Below are positions 24,247-33,676 of a stretch of DNA of 64,000 nt, piece after piece. The DNA is from Streptomyces sp. BV286. GTDB taxonomy: Bacteria; Actinomycetota; Actinomycetes; Streptomycetales; Streptomycetaceae. The notes under the pieces were generated by a model. That model ran no database searches. It was given only the letters and a program-made list of their open reading frames with translations, and was not told the DNA's origin. Numbering within the stretch: position 1 is the stretch's first letter; every line of letters begins with the position of its first letter. The position numbers and the translations under genes were made by a program. The stretch lies in the NCBI RefSeq assembly GCF_019090165.1, contig NZ_JAHRIB010000174.1:84781-148780 (forward strand). Direction: 5' to 3'.

Positions 24247-27200
24247 GTGGCGGGGCGTCGTGAGGTGCCGGTGGATCCGGCAGCAGGTCCGGTGCAGCGG
24301 TTCGCGTTCGAGTTACGCAAGCTGAGGGCGGAGGCGGACGGGATCACCTACCGGGCGCTGGCCCAGCGGGCGGGCTACTCGGTGACCACGCTGTCGCAGG
24401 CGGCTGCGGGCGAGCAGTTGCCGACGCTGCCGGTGGCCCTGGCCTATGTGGGGGCGTGCGGGGGAGACCTGGTGGAATGGGAGGCTCGGTGGAAGGACAC
24501 GGTGGAGGAGTCCGCCGGTGACGGCTGCCGGGACGACGACGGATCACCCGCCCCCTATCGGGGCCTGGCACGGTTCGAGACCGGGGACAGCGCCTTGTTC
24601 TTCGGCCGGGAACAACTCGCAGCCGACCTGGTCGACCTGCTGCGCCGTCGCCGGTTCGCGGCGGTCTTCGGCCCTTCCGGCAGCGGCAAGTCCTCCCTGC
24701 TGCGGGCCGGCCTGATACCCGCCCTCCGGCAGACTCAGGAGCCGGACCTGCGTCCGTCCGCGATCCGGATCCTCACCCCGGGCGAACGTCCGGCCCGAAC
24801 CCACGCATCCCTCTTCGCCCCCGCAACTCCCGGCGACGGCAGCGCAGGAGCAGACACCTTCGTGATCGTCGACCAGTTCGAGGAGGTCTTCAGCCTCTGT
24901 CACGATGCCGCCGAGCGTGCTCGCTTCATCGATCTGCTCCTGGCCTCCCGGAAGCCCGAGAGCGGCCTGCGGGTGCTGTTGGCGGTGCGCGGCGACTTCT
25001 ACGGCCGCTGCGCTGAGCACCGCGACCTGGCCGACGCGTTACGCGATGCCAACCTCCTGGCCGGTGCGATGAGCCCTGCGGAACTGCGCGACGCCGTCGT
25101 CAAACCGGCCACGGACGCCGGACTGCACGTGGAACGTGCCCTCACCGCCCGGCTGGTCAAGGAGGTCGCCGACGCGCCGGGCGGGCTGCCGCTGCTGTCC
25201 CACGCGTTGTTGGAGACCTGGCGCCGCCGCCGCGGCAAGACACTGACCATGGCGGGGTACGAGGCAGCCGGATGCTTGGACGGCGCTGTCGCCAGGACCG
25301 CCGAGACGGTCTACGGCCAATTCACCGAAGGCCAGGCGGCTGCCGCCCGCCGGGTGTTGCTGCGTCTGGTCGCTCCCGGGGACGGCACCCCTGACACCCG
25401 CCGTCCCGTCGAACGCGCGGCGCTGCCCGGCATCGGCCGAAAGGACACGGCCCACGTGGTGGAGGCACTCGCCGGTGCGCGGCTGCTCACCCTGGACGGC
25501 GACACGGTCGAGATGGCCCACGAGGCCCTGATCACGGGCTGGCCGCGGTTGAGCGGGTGGATCGAGGAGGACCGTGATCGCCTGCGTGTGCACCGGAACC
25601 TGACCGAAGCGGCTCACGCCTGGACGGAACTGGGGCGCGAACGGGGCGCTTTGTACCGGGGTAGCCGACTCGCCGCCGCCCAGGAACACTTCGGCGGCGC
25701 ATCGCGCGCAGACCTCAACGACCTTGAGCGCGCCTTCCTCGACGCCAGCCGCAACCACGAGCAGAAGGGCCGTCGTCGGTACCGGTTGGTGCTGACTGCG
25801 GTCACCGCCGTCCTGTGTCTCGCCCTCGTCGCTGCCGGCCTCGCCGTGGGGCAGTGGCAGAGCGCGGTCGCCGCCCAACACCTCGCCCAGTCCCGGCAAC
25901 TGGCCGCCCAGTCCGGCGCACTGCTGGACTCCGATCCCGACCTCGCCTCACTGCTCGCTGTCCACGCCTACCGGACCAGCCCGACCCGCGAAGCCACCGC
26001 CGCCCTGTATGCGGCTGCGGCCCTACCATTGCGAAAGCGCCTCATCGGCGGCAGCGAACCCGTGGATTCCATCGCCCTCAGCCCGGATGGACGCACCGTT
26101 GCCGCCAACAGCCGAGACGGCAAGGTTCGGATCTGGAGTCTGCCCGGGGGGCAGCTCCGACACACACTCGCCGGCTACGACAGCGGCGAAGTCGCGGCGT
26201 TCAGCCCCGACGGACGCACTCTCGCTGTCGCTGCCGTCCGTGGCTCCGACGGGCTGATAGGTCTACTCGATCCAGTCACCGGCAGGAAACTCAGAACCAT
26301 CACCGTCTCCGACGGTTCAGTACGAGGGATGGCCTTCAGCCCTGACGGTCGCACCGTCGCCGCCTCGTCCCCGGCAGCTGTACGGGTGTGGGATGTCGCC
26401 ACCGGCCGCCAGCGGCGTAGTTTCGCCAGCCAGTTCGATGCGCAGGCGGTCGCCTTCGGCCCTGACGGACGTACCGTCGCCGCCGTAGACAACGGGCGGG
26501 TGCGGGTGTGGGACGTGGCCACCGGCCGCACCCGAAATGCGCACGACAGCCAAAGCGAGGGGGTGGTTTTCAGCCCTGACGGCCGGACATACGCGGCTGT
26601 CCGCACCGACGGTTCGGTGCAACTGCGGGAGACGGCCACTGGCATTGTCCGGCGCACTATCAGGGATGGTCGCGTCGAGTGGAACAAGGTGACCTTCGCC
26701 CCGGACGGGCGGACCCTCGCCATTCCGGGGCGTGGGGACACGGTACGACTGTGGAACACCGCCTCCGGCACGGCACAAGCCACCGTGACCGCCGGGCGCC
26801 ACGGACGCGGGGCCTTGAAAGTGGCTCTCAGCGCGGACGGCCGCACCCTGGTCACCGGCAACTCGGACCCCACCGTCCGTGTTCACCGCCTTGCCGCTGA
26901 CCTTCCGCTGACCATGCTGCGAGGCCGTGCCGGCACGTCCGTTGACGACATGGCATTCAGTCCGGACGGACGCGCGGTTGCCACGGTTCACCAAGGCCCG
27001 CCCGGCCGTGGGTCGGTGCGGCTTTGGAATGTCAGGACCGGTGACCATGAAGCCACACTGGCGCTCGACACCGACGTGGCATTCAGGGGAAAGCAGCTGC
27101 CATTCCCGGTTCGGCGCCTCGGGGCTGTGGGGTTCAGCCCGACAGGGCGCGCCTTGGCCGTCAGGGCCACAAAGAACGGTGTGGTGGTCGAGGTCCGGGA

Positions 27201-27951
27201 TGTCGCCACGGGCCGTCTTCGCAATAGCCGTGCCCTGGGGGCCAGAAGGGCGGTCTTCAGTCTTGACGGGGCGAGGCTCGCCGTCGTTGGCGCGAAGGGG
27301 GCGGTGAGGATCTGGCACCTTTCAACGGGTTCGCTGCACACTGTCCGCACCGGTCACGGCCGATCCGTCAGAGAGTCGGCGTTCACCCCGGACGGCCGCA
27401 CACTCGCCGTCGTAGACATCGAGGCCGACGGCGACCAGGTCACGCTGCTCGATTCAGAAACAGGCCGCAGACAGCTCACTATCAAGCCGAGAGGGGGCCC
27501 GCTGTCTCTCGCGTTCAGCCCGGACGGGCTCACCCTGGCCACCGCAAGCAGCAGTAGCGGAGCCGTGAAGACATGGGATACGCGCACCGGTCGGCTGCAA
27601 GGCAGCTTCAGCGTCGGCGGCGAGGTGGCGTCGCTGGCGTTCAGTTCCGAGGGGCGTACCTTGGCCGCCAGCAGCGCAAGAGGAGTCCAGCTGTGGGACC
27701 TCGCCACCAGTCAGCTGAGAATCACCCTGCCGGTTCGCTCGCTCGCACCGGTGGCGTTCAGCCCGGACGGACGGACCTTGGCCATCGGCACGGACAGTTC
27801 CGTCGGGCTGTGGAACGTCGACCTGCCCGATCCGGTCCGCGCGATCCGTAACATCTGCGAGGCCATCGACACCACTCTCAGCCCCCTGGAACAGTCCCGC
27901 TACCTGCACAACAAGTCCGCTGAAGCCGGCTGCCAGGCATCGGAGCGATAG
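24247..27951 (+). CDS. HTH-nSTAND1 NTPase-transmembrane-WD40 protein
   Basis: The 1234-aa multidomain protein has, in order: an XRE-like helix-turn-helix (residues 32-70, TYRALAQRAGYSVTTLSQAA); a STAND NTPase with Walker A GPSGSGKSS at 142-150 and Walker B FVIVDQFEE at 205-213; a winged-helix/helical region; one hydrophobic segment near 512-532; and then 14 WD40-type units, each with a variant of FSPDGRT. Fourteen units suit two seven-bladed propellers. STAND proteins are signal-triggered switches used in regulation, cell death or antiviral defence. The DNA-binding domain argues for a regulatory output, the membrane segment for sensing at the envelope. It stands alone. Confidence 0.88.
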   Translation: MAGRREVPVDPAAGPVQRFAFELRKLRAEADGITYRALAQRAGYSVTTLSQAAAGEQLPTLPVALAYVGACGGDLVEWEARWKDTVEESAGDGCRDDDGSPAPYRGLARFETGDSALFFGREQLAADLVDLLRRRRFAAVFGPSGSGKSSLLRAGLIPALRQTQEPDLRPSAIRILTPGERPARTHASLFAPATPGDGSAGADTFVIVDQFEEVFSLCHDAAERARFIDLLLASRKPESGLRVLLAVRGDFYGRCAEHRDLADALRDANLLAGAMSPAELRDAVVKPATDAGLHVERALTARLVKEVADAPGGLPLLSHALLETWRRRRGKTLTMAGYEAAGCLDGAVARTAETVYGQFTEGQAAAARRVLLRLVAPGDGTPDTRRPVERAALPGIGRKDTAHVVEALAGARLLTLDGDTVEMAHEALITGWPRLSGWIEEDRDRLRVHRNLTEAAHAWTELGRERGALYRGSRLAAAQEHFGGASRADLNDLERAFLDASRNHEQKGRRRYRLVLTAVTAVLCLALVAAGLAVGQWQSAVAAQHLAQSRQLAAQSGALLDSDPDLASLLAVHAYRTSPTREATAALYAAAALPLRKRLIGGSEPVDSIALSPDGRTVAANSRDGKVRIWSLPGGQLRHTLAGYDSGEVAAFSPDGRTLAVAAVRGSDGLIGLLDPVTGRKLRTITVSDGSVRGMAFSPDGRTVAASSPAAVRVWDVATGRQRRSFASQFDAQAVAFGPDGRTVAAVDNGRVRVWDVATGRTRNAHDSQSEGVVFSPDGRTYAAVRTDGSVQLRETATGIVRRTIRDGRVEWNKVTFAPDGRTLAIPGRGDTVRLWNTASGTAQATVTAGRHGRGALKVALSADGRTLVTGNSDPTVRVHRLAADLPLTMLRGRAGTSVDDMAFSPDGRAVATVHQGPPGRGSVRLWNVRTGDHEATLALDTDVAFRGKQLPFPVRRLGAVGFSPTGRALAVRATKNGVVVEVRDVATGRLRNSRALGARRAVFSLDGARLAVVGAKGAVRIWHLSTGSLHTVRTGHGRSVRESAFTPDGRTLAVVDIEADGDQVTLLDSETGRRQLTIKPRGGPLSLAFSPDGLTLATASSSSGAVKTWDTRTGRLQGSFSVGGEVASLAFSSEGRTLAASSARGVQLWDLATSQLRITLPVRSLAPVAFSPDGRTLAIGTDSSVGLWNVDLPDPVRAIRNICEAIDTTLSPLEQSRYLHNKSAEAGCQASER

Positions 27952-28610
27952 GACCTCACGGCAGCACCCCGTGATTCAAGCACCGGCCCCAGGAGCTGAC
28001 CGTAGTGGAGGTACCGGCCAACTTGCACGGCACGCTCGGCATTGGCCTGACGCTTGGCAGGGTCGGCCGGGCCTCCGGCCATGCCGACCTGGTAGATCTG
28101 TCGCTGGCCGGCGCCGCGGACACAGCGGTGCGTGACGAAGCAGGGCCGGAGGGCTTCCTGGCGCTGCACTCCACCCCGCAGTACTTCCCGATGCGATCGA
28201 TCTCCTCAGCTACGGCTGGGGCCACGGCGCGGCCGGCGACGCCCAGGTCTTCCGGCTGCTGCGGGTAGCCACGGCCGACCCTCTCGTACCCACACTTGCT
28301 GACCGCTGCTGACGCACGGTCACCCACTCCGGGCTGCCTCAGCGGGTGCGCCCCGGTTTCTGGGACAACAACGGCCGCTGCTGCGTGACCCCGCCCTGAA
28401 GCGCACAGCGCCCAGGTCAGTGCGGGGTATGGCTGTGCCAGGTTCCAGGGAGGTCATTCCACACGAGTTCGGGAGTCGGTCTGCGTCTCCGAAGCAAGAT
28501 CAATATGTAGGTGAACTGATGTCACCGGTTCGGGGCCACGCCGCTTCCGTTGCACGGTCGAAGGGAATTTCAGCGAGCCTGGGCAATGGGATGGCGGCTA
28601 GGTTGACGCC
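27952..28610. other. 659 bp with only a gene remnant
   Basis: Around 28175-28310 one plus frame reads DAIDLLSYGWGHGAAGDAQV and FRLLRVATADP with coding-type codon bias, then stops. No start or continuation was found, so this looks like the tail of a lost gene of unknown family. The rest has no supportable feature. Confidence 0.4.
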
Positions 28611-29423
28611 GTGCATCCCATCCGGTTCGCTGCCGTCCAGCGTCACGACACCCACGTCTTCCACTACGCTCCGGGCGACGACGTCGCTGTGTCCAGGCAC
28701 TGGCCAGGGCTGTTCGAAGAATGGCCTGAGGGAGAGACACCGTTCACCGAGTGGGCGGTGAATAACAACAACACGGAGGAAGTCGCCGTCTACGTGGGTC
28801 TGGTCTGGCGCCTGACAGCCGGGCTCGCCCGCTATGCAATTCCGACGTACTACCGCGACGACGCCGCACGGACGCTGGGACGCGAGCCAGTTTTGGTGGA
28901 CTGGGAGTACGAAGTCGACGCCGAGCAACTGACCGCCGAGTCACGGGACAACGGTTTCGTTCCCGGACGCGCCGCGCTCACAATCCGCCCCACCGCGTGG
29001 GAGGTGGAGAACGCCAGTCGCGCGGGCCTGTTTCCGCTGGCGACCCCGCGGGATCTGGTGTCCGCGTTGCACGCCGTGATCTTCGACGCCTCCTCGGAGA
29101 TCAGCGTGTTCGCCGTCGCCCCGGGCGCCGAACGCTTCGAGCGCCTGACCGCAGCGTTGCGGGGCCCGGTGCGGCCGGCCCTGGGCCACATCCTCGGGGA
29201 CGACGGAATTTTCCTCGACCTCACGATCGGTTCCGATCTGGGCAACTACGACTCGATCATCATCGCGTCATGTACTGATCTGCTGAGACCGCTGACCGAC
29301 CTTGCTGCGGACTGCGCGCAGCGCGTCGAGTCCTACGAGCAGCGGCTGGATGAACTTCACAGTGTCCGTGATTTTCTACGGGCCATGCCCGAGCTCGCGG
29401 GTGTGGATCTGGACGCCTCCTGA
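28611..29423 (+). CDS. Hypothetical protein, 270 aa
   Basis: From GTG 28611 (MHPIRFAAVQRHDTHVFHYA) the frame has strong coding bias and a protein-like sequence with no cysteine motif, signal peptide or membrane segment. The C-terminal part ends in a helix rich in Glu, Leu and Arg (CAQRVESYEQRLDELHSVRD), possibly coiled-coil. It follows the STAND gene on the same strand at 659 bp, too far to infer an operon. No family recognised. Confidence 0.65.
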   Translation: MHPIRFAAVQRHDTHVFHYAPGDDVAVSRHWPGLFEEWPEGETPFTEWAVNNNNTEEVAVYVGLVWRLTAGLARYAIPTYYRDDAARTLGREPVLVDWEYEVDAEQLTAESRDNGFVPGRAALTIRPTAWEVENASRAGLFPLATPRDLVSALHAVIFDASSEISVFAVAPGAERFERLTAALRGPVRPALGHILGDDGIFLDLTIGSDLGNYDSIIIASCTDLLRPLTDLAADCAQRVESYEQRLDELHSVRDFLRAMPELAGVDLDAS

Positions 29424-29450
29424 GCAGGACTGACCCCTGCTTGGGCTGCG

Positions 29451-29845
29451 GTGAACCGGGCCCAGCAGCGGCGCCTTGCCGCCTTGGTAGAAACGCAGCT
29501 CCTCCGGTTCGGACACTTGCGGAGCAGGTCCGAACTGAACGGAAGGCTGCGATCGAGGAGTTCGTCGCGGTCTATCAAAAGATCGAGCGTGTCATCAGTG
29601 ACGGTGGTGATCGACCGAGTGAGTTGATCCACCGCATGTGGTCTCTGCGCAACAATCTGACGTTGATCGCCTCGCAAGAGCTTCACGACGCGGTCACTGA
29701 CCTCGCCAACGCTCTTGGCGAGACGTACTGGCACGGGACGCCGGACGGCAGTAGAGCCTGGGCGCATCTTGGTGGCGTCCGGCGTCGATTCCTTGAGGCG
29801 GCGCGCGCTGAGGTGCGGCCTGATGGCGACCACCTGGAGAGATGA
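29451..29845 (+). pseudogene. Frameshifted hypothetical gene
   Basis: GTG 29451 opens VNRAQQRRLAALVETQLLRF, which fits as an N-terminal helix. At about 29518 coding bias jumps to another frame that continues EQVRTERKAAIEEFVAVYQK, NNLTLIASQELHDAVTDLAN and GGVRRRFLEAARAEVRPDGD to a TGA. One missing base would give a helical protein of about 131 aa. Function unknown. Confidence 0.5.
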
Positions 29846-30214
29846 CCCGTGCACCTCGTGGACGAATGGTTCACCCCGGTTGACCTTCACGGCCTCGGTG
29901 TCGAACCTGGCGAGCGCCGCGCGGGTTCGGGGTGAACCGAGCGCGGTTGAGGTACGCGCAGGCGCTGGCGGGGCAACCGCCACTCCTGCGGCCACCGGGT
30001 GGGCGCGTGCCAGCCGCGGCCCCGGCCGGCGTGGAGCCGGTTCCGCAACCTGGCCCGGCCGCTACAGCTTCACCGCCTCCACCCCCCAGCTGTCGGTGCC
30101 TTGCGCCCGCTGCGCGATCCCAACGCGCCCTGGCTGGCCGAGGGTGACGACGGGCGAGCGGCAGGAACGCACATGGAAAGAGGCCACCGCGCGATCCGCG
30201 GGCGTCTCGTGCGG
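29846..30214. other. 369 bp without a supportable gene
   Basis: Overlapping open frames on both strands reflect high GC. A short plus frame (DEWFTPVDLHGLGVEPGERR) near 29857 looks protein-like but ends after 23 codons. Nothing else can be named. Confidence 0.4.
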
Positions 30215-30703
30215 TCAGGGGGTGGGATCGGAAGGTCGTTGTCGCTGCTGGGTGTCGGCGAGGCGGGCCAGTGTTTCGGCGATGCCGGGCAGGAGGTCGG
30301 CCGGGATGTGATCGAGAACTCGGCGCCGGGCGCTGGCGAGGTGGGCGGGTTGAGCCGCTCGCATGGCGTGCAGGCCGGTGTCGGTGAGGACGGCTTCGCT
30401 GCCGCGGGCGTCCTGGCTGTGGCGTTCCTTGCGCACCATGTCGTGGCGGGACAGGCCGTCGACGATCCGCGTGATGCGTGAGGGAGTCAGGCCGGAGGCG
30501 GTCGCGAGAGCGGACATGCGCATGCGGTGGTCGGGTGCCTCGCTCAGCAGCAGCAGGGCGGCGAACTCGGTCATGGTCACGCCGGTGCGGCCCATGTCCT
30601 CCTCCAGCAGACGCGGCAGGGAGTGCACCAGACGCCCCAGGCTCTGCCACAGCAGTAGTTCGTCGGTGTTCAGCGGATCGTCTTCGGGCGGGATGGAGTC
30701 CAT
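30215..30703 (-). CDS. MarR-family transcriptional regulator
   Basis: The 162-aa protein has the MarR winged helix: VTMTEFAALLLLSEAPDHRM, LATASGLTPSRITRIVDGLS and the wing VRKERHSQDARGSEAVLTDT. ATG 30703 (MDSIPPEDD) is chosen. It is divergent from a hydrolase/epimerase pair across 72 bp holding a palindrome and a promoter, so it probably represses that pair and itself in response to a small molecule. Confidence 0.87.
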   Translation of the reverse strand: MDSIPPEDDPLNTDELLLWQSLGRLVHSLPRLLEEDMGRTGVTMTEFAALLLLSEAPDHRMRMSALATASGLTPSRITRIVDGLSRHDMVRKERHSQDARGSEAVLTDTGLHAMRAAQPAHLASARRRVLDHIPADLLPGIAETLARLADTQQRQRPSDPTP

Positions 30704-30717
30704 GCCAACCACTGTAT

Positions 30718-30757
30718 TTGACTGGGCAAGCAACTAGTGTGATTGTTGCTGAAGCAA
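30718..30757 (+). promoter_or_regulatory. Promoter and candidate MarR operator
   Basis: TTGACT at 30718-30723 is a good -35, with a weak -10 (GATTGT at 30741-30746) 17 bp on. TTGCT-GA-AGCAA at 30746-30757 is a palindrome, and GCAAGCAA occurs twice in the region. This is the only gap between the MarR gene and its divergent neighbours. Confidence 0.5.
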
Positions 30758-30775
30758 GCAAATTTAAGGGGCTGC

Positions 30776-31645
30776 ATGACTTCCCAAGCACCTGCACCAA
30801 ACGGTTTCCAGCACGCTGTCGCCGACGTCAACGGTGTCGGCATCCACTTCGTGGTCGGCGGGTCCGGACCCGCGGTCGTCCTCGTTCACGGCTGGCCGTT
30901 CAGCTGGATCGAGTGGCGGGCTCTGATGCCGCTGCTCGCAGCCCGGGGCTTCACGGTCATCGCCCCTGACCTGCGCGGCTCCGGCGACTCCCAGATTCCG
31001 GACGGCCACTGGACCAAGCGGGAGGAGGCCGAAGACCTCCACCGCCTGCTCAGGCACCTGGGCCACGACCGCGCGTACGTGGTCGGAACCGATGTCGGCA
31101 CGATGACCGCTCACGTCTGGGCCCAGCACCATCCCGACGACGTGGAGCGGCTGGTGCTCAGCGAGGCGTTCCTTCCCGGCTACGGCTTGGAGGAGCACAT
31201 GAACCCCGCCACCGGAGGCTCCTGGCACTTCGGCTTCCACGCCCAGAGCGAGCTGGCCGCCATGCTCACCGCGGGCAAGGAGGAGCAGTATCTGTCTGGC
31301 TTCTGGACGATGATGACCCGCGGCGGCATCACCGAGGCGGACCGAGCTGACCTGCTTCGCACCTACACGCGTCCCGACGCGATGCGCGGAGGGTTCGAGC
31401 ACTACGCCACCCTCGTCCAGGACGGCCAGGCCGCCCGCGCGGACGGCCGCCTGATGATGCCCGTCCTCGTCCTGAACGGCGAGTACGGCCTGCCCCAGGG
31501 CGTCCTGCTGGAGGGCGCGCACGCCGCCGCTGACGACGTCCGCGCGGACACCGTCCCCGACGCCGCGCACACCTTCGCCGCCGACAACCCGGCGTGGACG
31601 GCCGACCGGCTGACCCGCTTCTTGACCACCGCCCGCGCCGCCTGA
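30776..31645 (+). CDS. Alpha/beta hydrolase, epoxide-hydrolase-like
   Basis: The 289-aa enzyme has VLVHGWPFSWIEWRALMPLL, APDLRGSGDSQIP, and a nucleophile elbow GTDVGTM in which Asp replaces Ser, as in epoxide hydrolases and haloalkane dehalogenases. VPDAAHTFAADNP supplies the likely catalytic His. ATG 30776 follows AAGGGG. It is 34 bp upstream of the next gene and divergent from the MarR gene, so it is probably an inducible detoxification or catabolic enzyme. Confidence 0.85.
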   Translation: MTSQAPAPNGFQHAVADVNGVGIHFVVGGSGPAVVLVHGWPFSWIEWRALMPLLAARGFTVIAPDLRGSGDSQIPDGHWTKREEAEDLHRLLRHLGHDRAYVVGTDVGTMTAHVWAQHHPDDVERLVLSEAFLPGYGLEEHMNPATGGSWHFGFHAQSELAAMLTAGKEEQYLSGFWTMMTRGGITEADRADLLRTYTRPDAMRGGFEHYATLVQDGQAARADGRLMMPVLVLNGEYGLPQGVLLEGAHAAADDVRADTVPDAAHTFAADNPAWTADRLTRFLTTARAA

Positions 31646-31679
31646 GACGCGGCGCCACACAGCACACGGAGCACATCTC

Positions 31680-32594
31680 ATGCAGATCCTCGTCATCGGC
31701 GCCACCGGCTACGCCGGCCGCCGCGTCTCCACCGCACTGGCCCGCGCCGGGCACACCGTCCTGGGCCTGGCCCGCGACACCACCGCCCCCGCCGCCCGAG
31801 ACCTCACGGTCAACGAGGTCACCCCCGTCGAGGGAGACTTCACCAAGCCCGAGACCTGGCGCGAGCACCTTGAAGGTACCGACGCCGTCGTCCATCTCCT
31901 CATGGACATGAGCGACCCCGTCGGCGGCGACCAGCGCCTGTTCGCCGAACTGCTCGCCGCACAGGAGCGCGACGGCCGCCGTCGGCACCTGGTGTTCACC
32001 ACCGGCATCTCCAGCTACGGCCGCACCGGCCTGCCCCTCATGGACGAGAACACCCCCGGCAACCCCGAGAGCCCCATCGGCTTCCGCTTCGGCCTGGAAA
32101 AGGAACTGGCCGCCTCCGGCCTCGCCCACACCGTGGTCCGCCCGGGATTCATGTACGGCGGGCCGGCGAGCACCTCCATGACCGGTCAGTGGTTCGCCGC
32201 CGCCGAAGCGGGCAGCCCGGTCTTCTACGGTGACGCCGCCAAGCGGTGGAGCTGGGTCCACGTCAACGACCTCGCCGACGCCTACGTCCGCATCCTCGAC
32301 AACGCCGCCGTCGTCGACGGGGAGACCTTCGTCATCGCCGACGACCAGAGGCTGACCGCCCTGGACATGCAGCACGCAGCCGTACGGGCTGCCGGCTACA
32401 CCGGCGAGATAACCCTGGAGAGTGCCGAGGCCGGGGGCATGATGCAGATGGCCGCCGACCAGGACGAACTCGTCACCAGCGCCAAGGCCCACCGCCTCCT
32501 CGGCTGGACCCCCCGGCATACCTCATTCACCGACAACCCCGCCCTCCACTACCGCGCTTGGAAGGCGGCCCAGACTGCCCAGACCGGCGCCTGA
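31680..32594 (+). CDS. NAD(P)-dependent epimerase/dehydratase-type protein (extended SDR)
   Basis: The 304-aa protein opens MQILVIGATGYAGRRVSTAL, a dinucleotide-binding GxxGxxG loop, and has VVRPGFMYGGP and WSWVHVNDLADAYVRILDNA, typical of the extended SDR/NmrA group. The active-site Tyr-x3-Lys is not obvious (GISSYGRTG, FGLEKELA). It is in one operon with the epoxide-hydrolase-like gene. Substrate unknown. Confidence 0.85.
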   Translation: MQILVIGATGYAGRRVSTALARAGHTVLGLARDTTAPAARDLTVNEVTPVEGDFTKPETWREHLEGTDAVVHLLMDMSDPVGGDQRLFAELLAAQERDGRRRHLVFTTGISSYGRTGLPLMDENTPGNPESPIGFRFGLEKELAASGLAHTVVRPGFMYGGPASTSMTGQWFAAAEAGSPVFYGDAAKRWSWVHVNDLADAYVRILDNAAVVDGETFVIADDQRLTALDMQHAAVRAAGYTGEITLESAEAGGMMQMAADQDELVTSAKAHRLLGWTPRHTSFTDNPALHYRAWKAAQTAQTGA

Positions 32595-33016
32595 CGCCGT
32601 ACAGGGCCGACGGCTCCGGTCACCCGCGAAACTCTAACAAGACGCCGTCACCCCCTCCACGACCCGAGTGCACGCGCAACGTCGCCCTGCCGCCGAACCC
32701 GCCATCGGGTCGCCATATCGGCCGGACGGACTGCTACGTCGGCGCCGACACTCTGCCGCTGACCTGGAAGGCCGATCTGCTGCTGGAGCCGGGCGGCGAG
32801 CCGGAGCCGATCCCGACGTTCACGAGCGCAGCGAGCCCCCGGCGCCCGACAGGCCGAGGCTCGCTGCGCAGTGCGCGGGGCGGAAACACGGCTCCCCGTG
32901 CTCAACGTCGGGTCCGCTCCCGGTCAGGCTGGCGAAACGGCGACCCGGCAGCGGCTCTCACCTGGAAAGGCGGGCCGCTGTCGGGGTTTTCGGATGGAGG
33001 TGGCCCGCTTGGCGTG
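32595..33016. other. 422 bp, possibly a decayed gene
   Basis: A plus frame around 32740-32830 reads DTLPLTWKADLLLEPGGEPE, protein-like with coding bias, but no start or stop of a gene could be assigned. The rest has no recognisable feature. Confidence 0.35.
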
Positions 33017-33535
33017 TCAGGTGGTGAACAGCGTTGCAAGCGCGAGGACGGATGCGCCGAACACCACGACGTGGCGGGCGTTCTGGAGGACCCACACCCA
33101 GGAGGGGAAGCCGTCCTCGGCCGCCTTGAGGAGGGCGGGGACGTCGATGCGAGCGAGCGCCGGGTCGTCCTTGCGTAGGAAGGCGGCCTGCACGGACTTC
33201 ACGGCGGTCAGGTTGCTGTAGAGGATCACGCAGTTGACGGCCAGCACGATCGACTGGAAAGCCCAGGTCAGGGGCTCGGCCCACGAACCACCGAACAGAT
33301 TTACCGCAGCCACTGCCGTCATCGCCGCGGCGATCGAGACCGGAGCCCACGTCTCGTGGCCGCCGGCATCGAACCTCATCCCGTTCTCGGTGAGGGCGGT
33401 GGTCCGTATGCCTTGGCGCTCGAGTTCCGCCTCCGCGCCCGCCATCGCGGTCGCCCCGTAGCGGGCACGCACCAGCGGGATGCTCAGGAAAGCCGCGGCG
33501 ACGAGCAGCTGCATGACGGCGACGGAAGCATTCAC
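33017..33535 (-). CDS. DUF1772-like membrane protein
   Basis: The 172-aa protein has four hydrophobic segments: VAVMQLLVAAAFLSIPLV, APVSIAAAMTAVAAVNLFGG, TWAFQSIVLAVNCVILYSNL and HVVVFGASVLALATLF. YSNLTAVKSVQAAF fits the DUF1772/anthrone-oxygenase-like group. GTG 33535 has GAAGGAG upstream. It is divergent from a TetR gene across 141 bp with three operator-like sites and is the probable target. A remnant of a second copy lies at 19330. Confidence 0.72.
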   Translation of the reverse strand: MNASVAVMQLLVAAAFLSIPLVRARYGATAMAGAEAELERQGIRTTALTENGMRFDAGGHETWAPVSIAAAMTAVAAVNLFGGSWAEPLTWAFQSIVLAVNCVILYSNLTAVKSVQAAFLRKDDPALARIDVPALLKAAEDGFPSWVWVLQNARHVVVFGASVLALATLFTT

Positions 33536-33578
33536 GGTGGGTCTCCTTCATCAGGCGCTCGCCGGCGCCGACCATGCT

Positions 33579-33670
33579 TGCACTAAGTTCAAGAGCAACT
33601 TAAGCCTCACATGAACTAAGTGCAAGTAGCGTCCTGAACTTTGTGCAAGTCGAGGTCTGATGCCTATCGT
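33579..33670 (+). promoter_or_regulatory. Three TetR-type operator sites and a leaderless promoter
   Basis: Three 13-bp imperfect palindromes of the form TG(A/C)ACT(A/T)(A/T)GT(G/T)CA occur at 33579-33591, 33612-33624 and 33635-33647. The first two are near-perfect inverse copies of each other. TTGTGC (33641-33646) and TATCGT (33665-33670) form a promoter whose -10 ends 6 bp before ATG 33677, so the tetR transcript is probably leaderless and its -35 overlaps site three. Confidence 0.65.
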
Positions 33671-33676
33671 GGGGCC

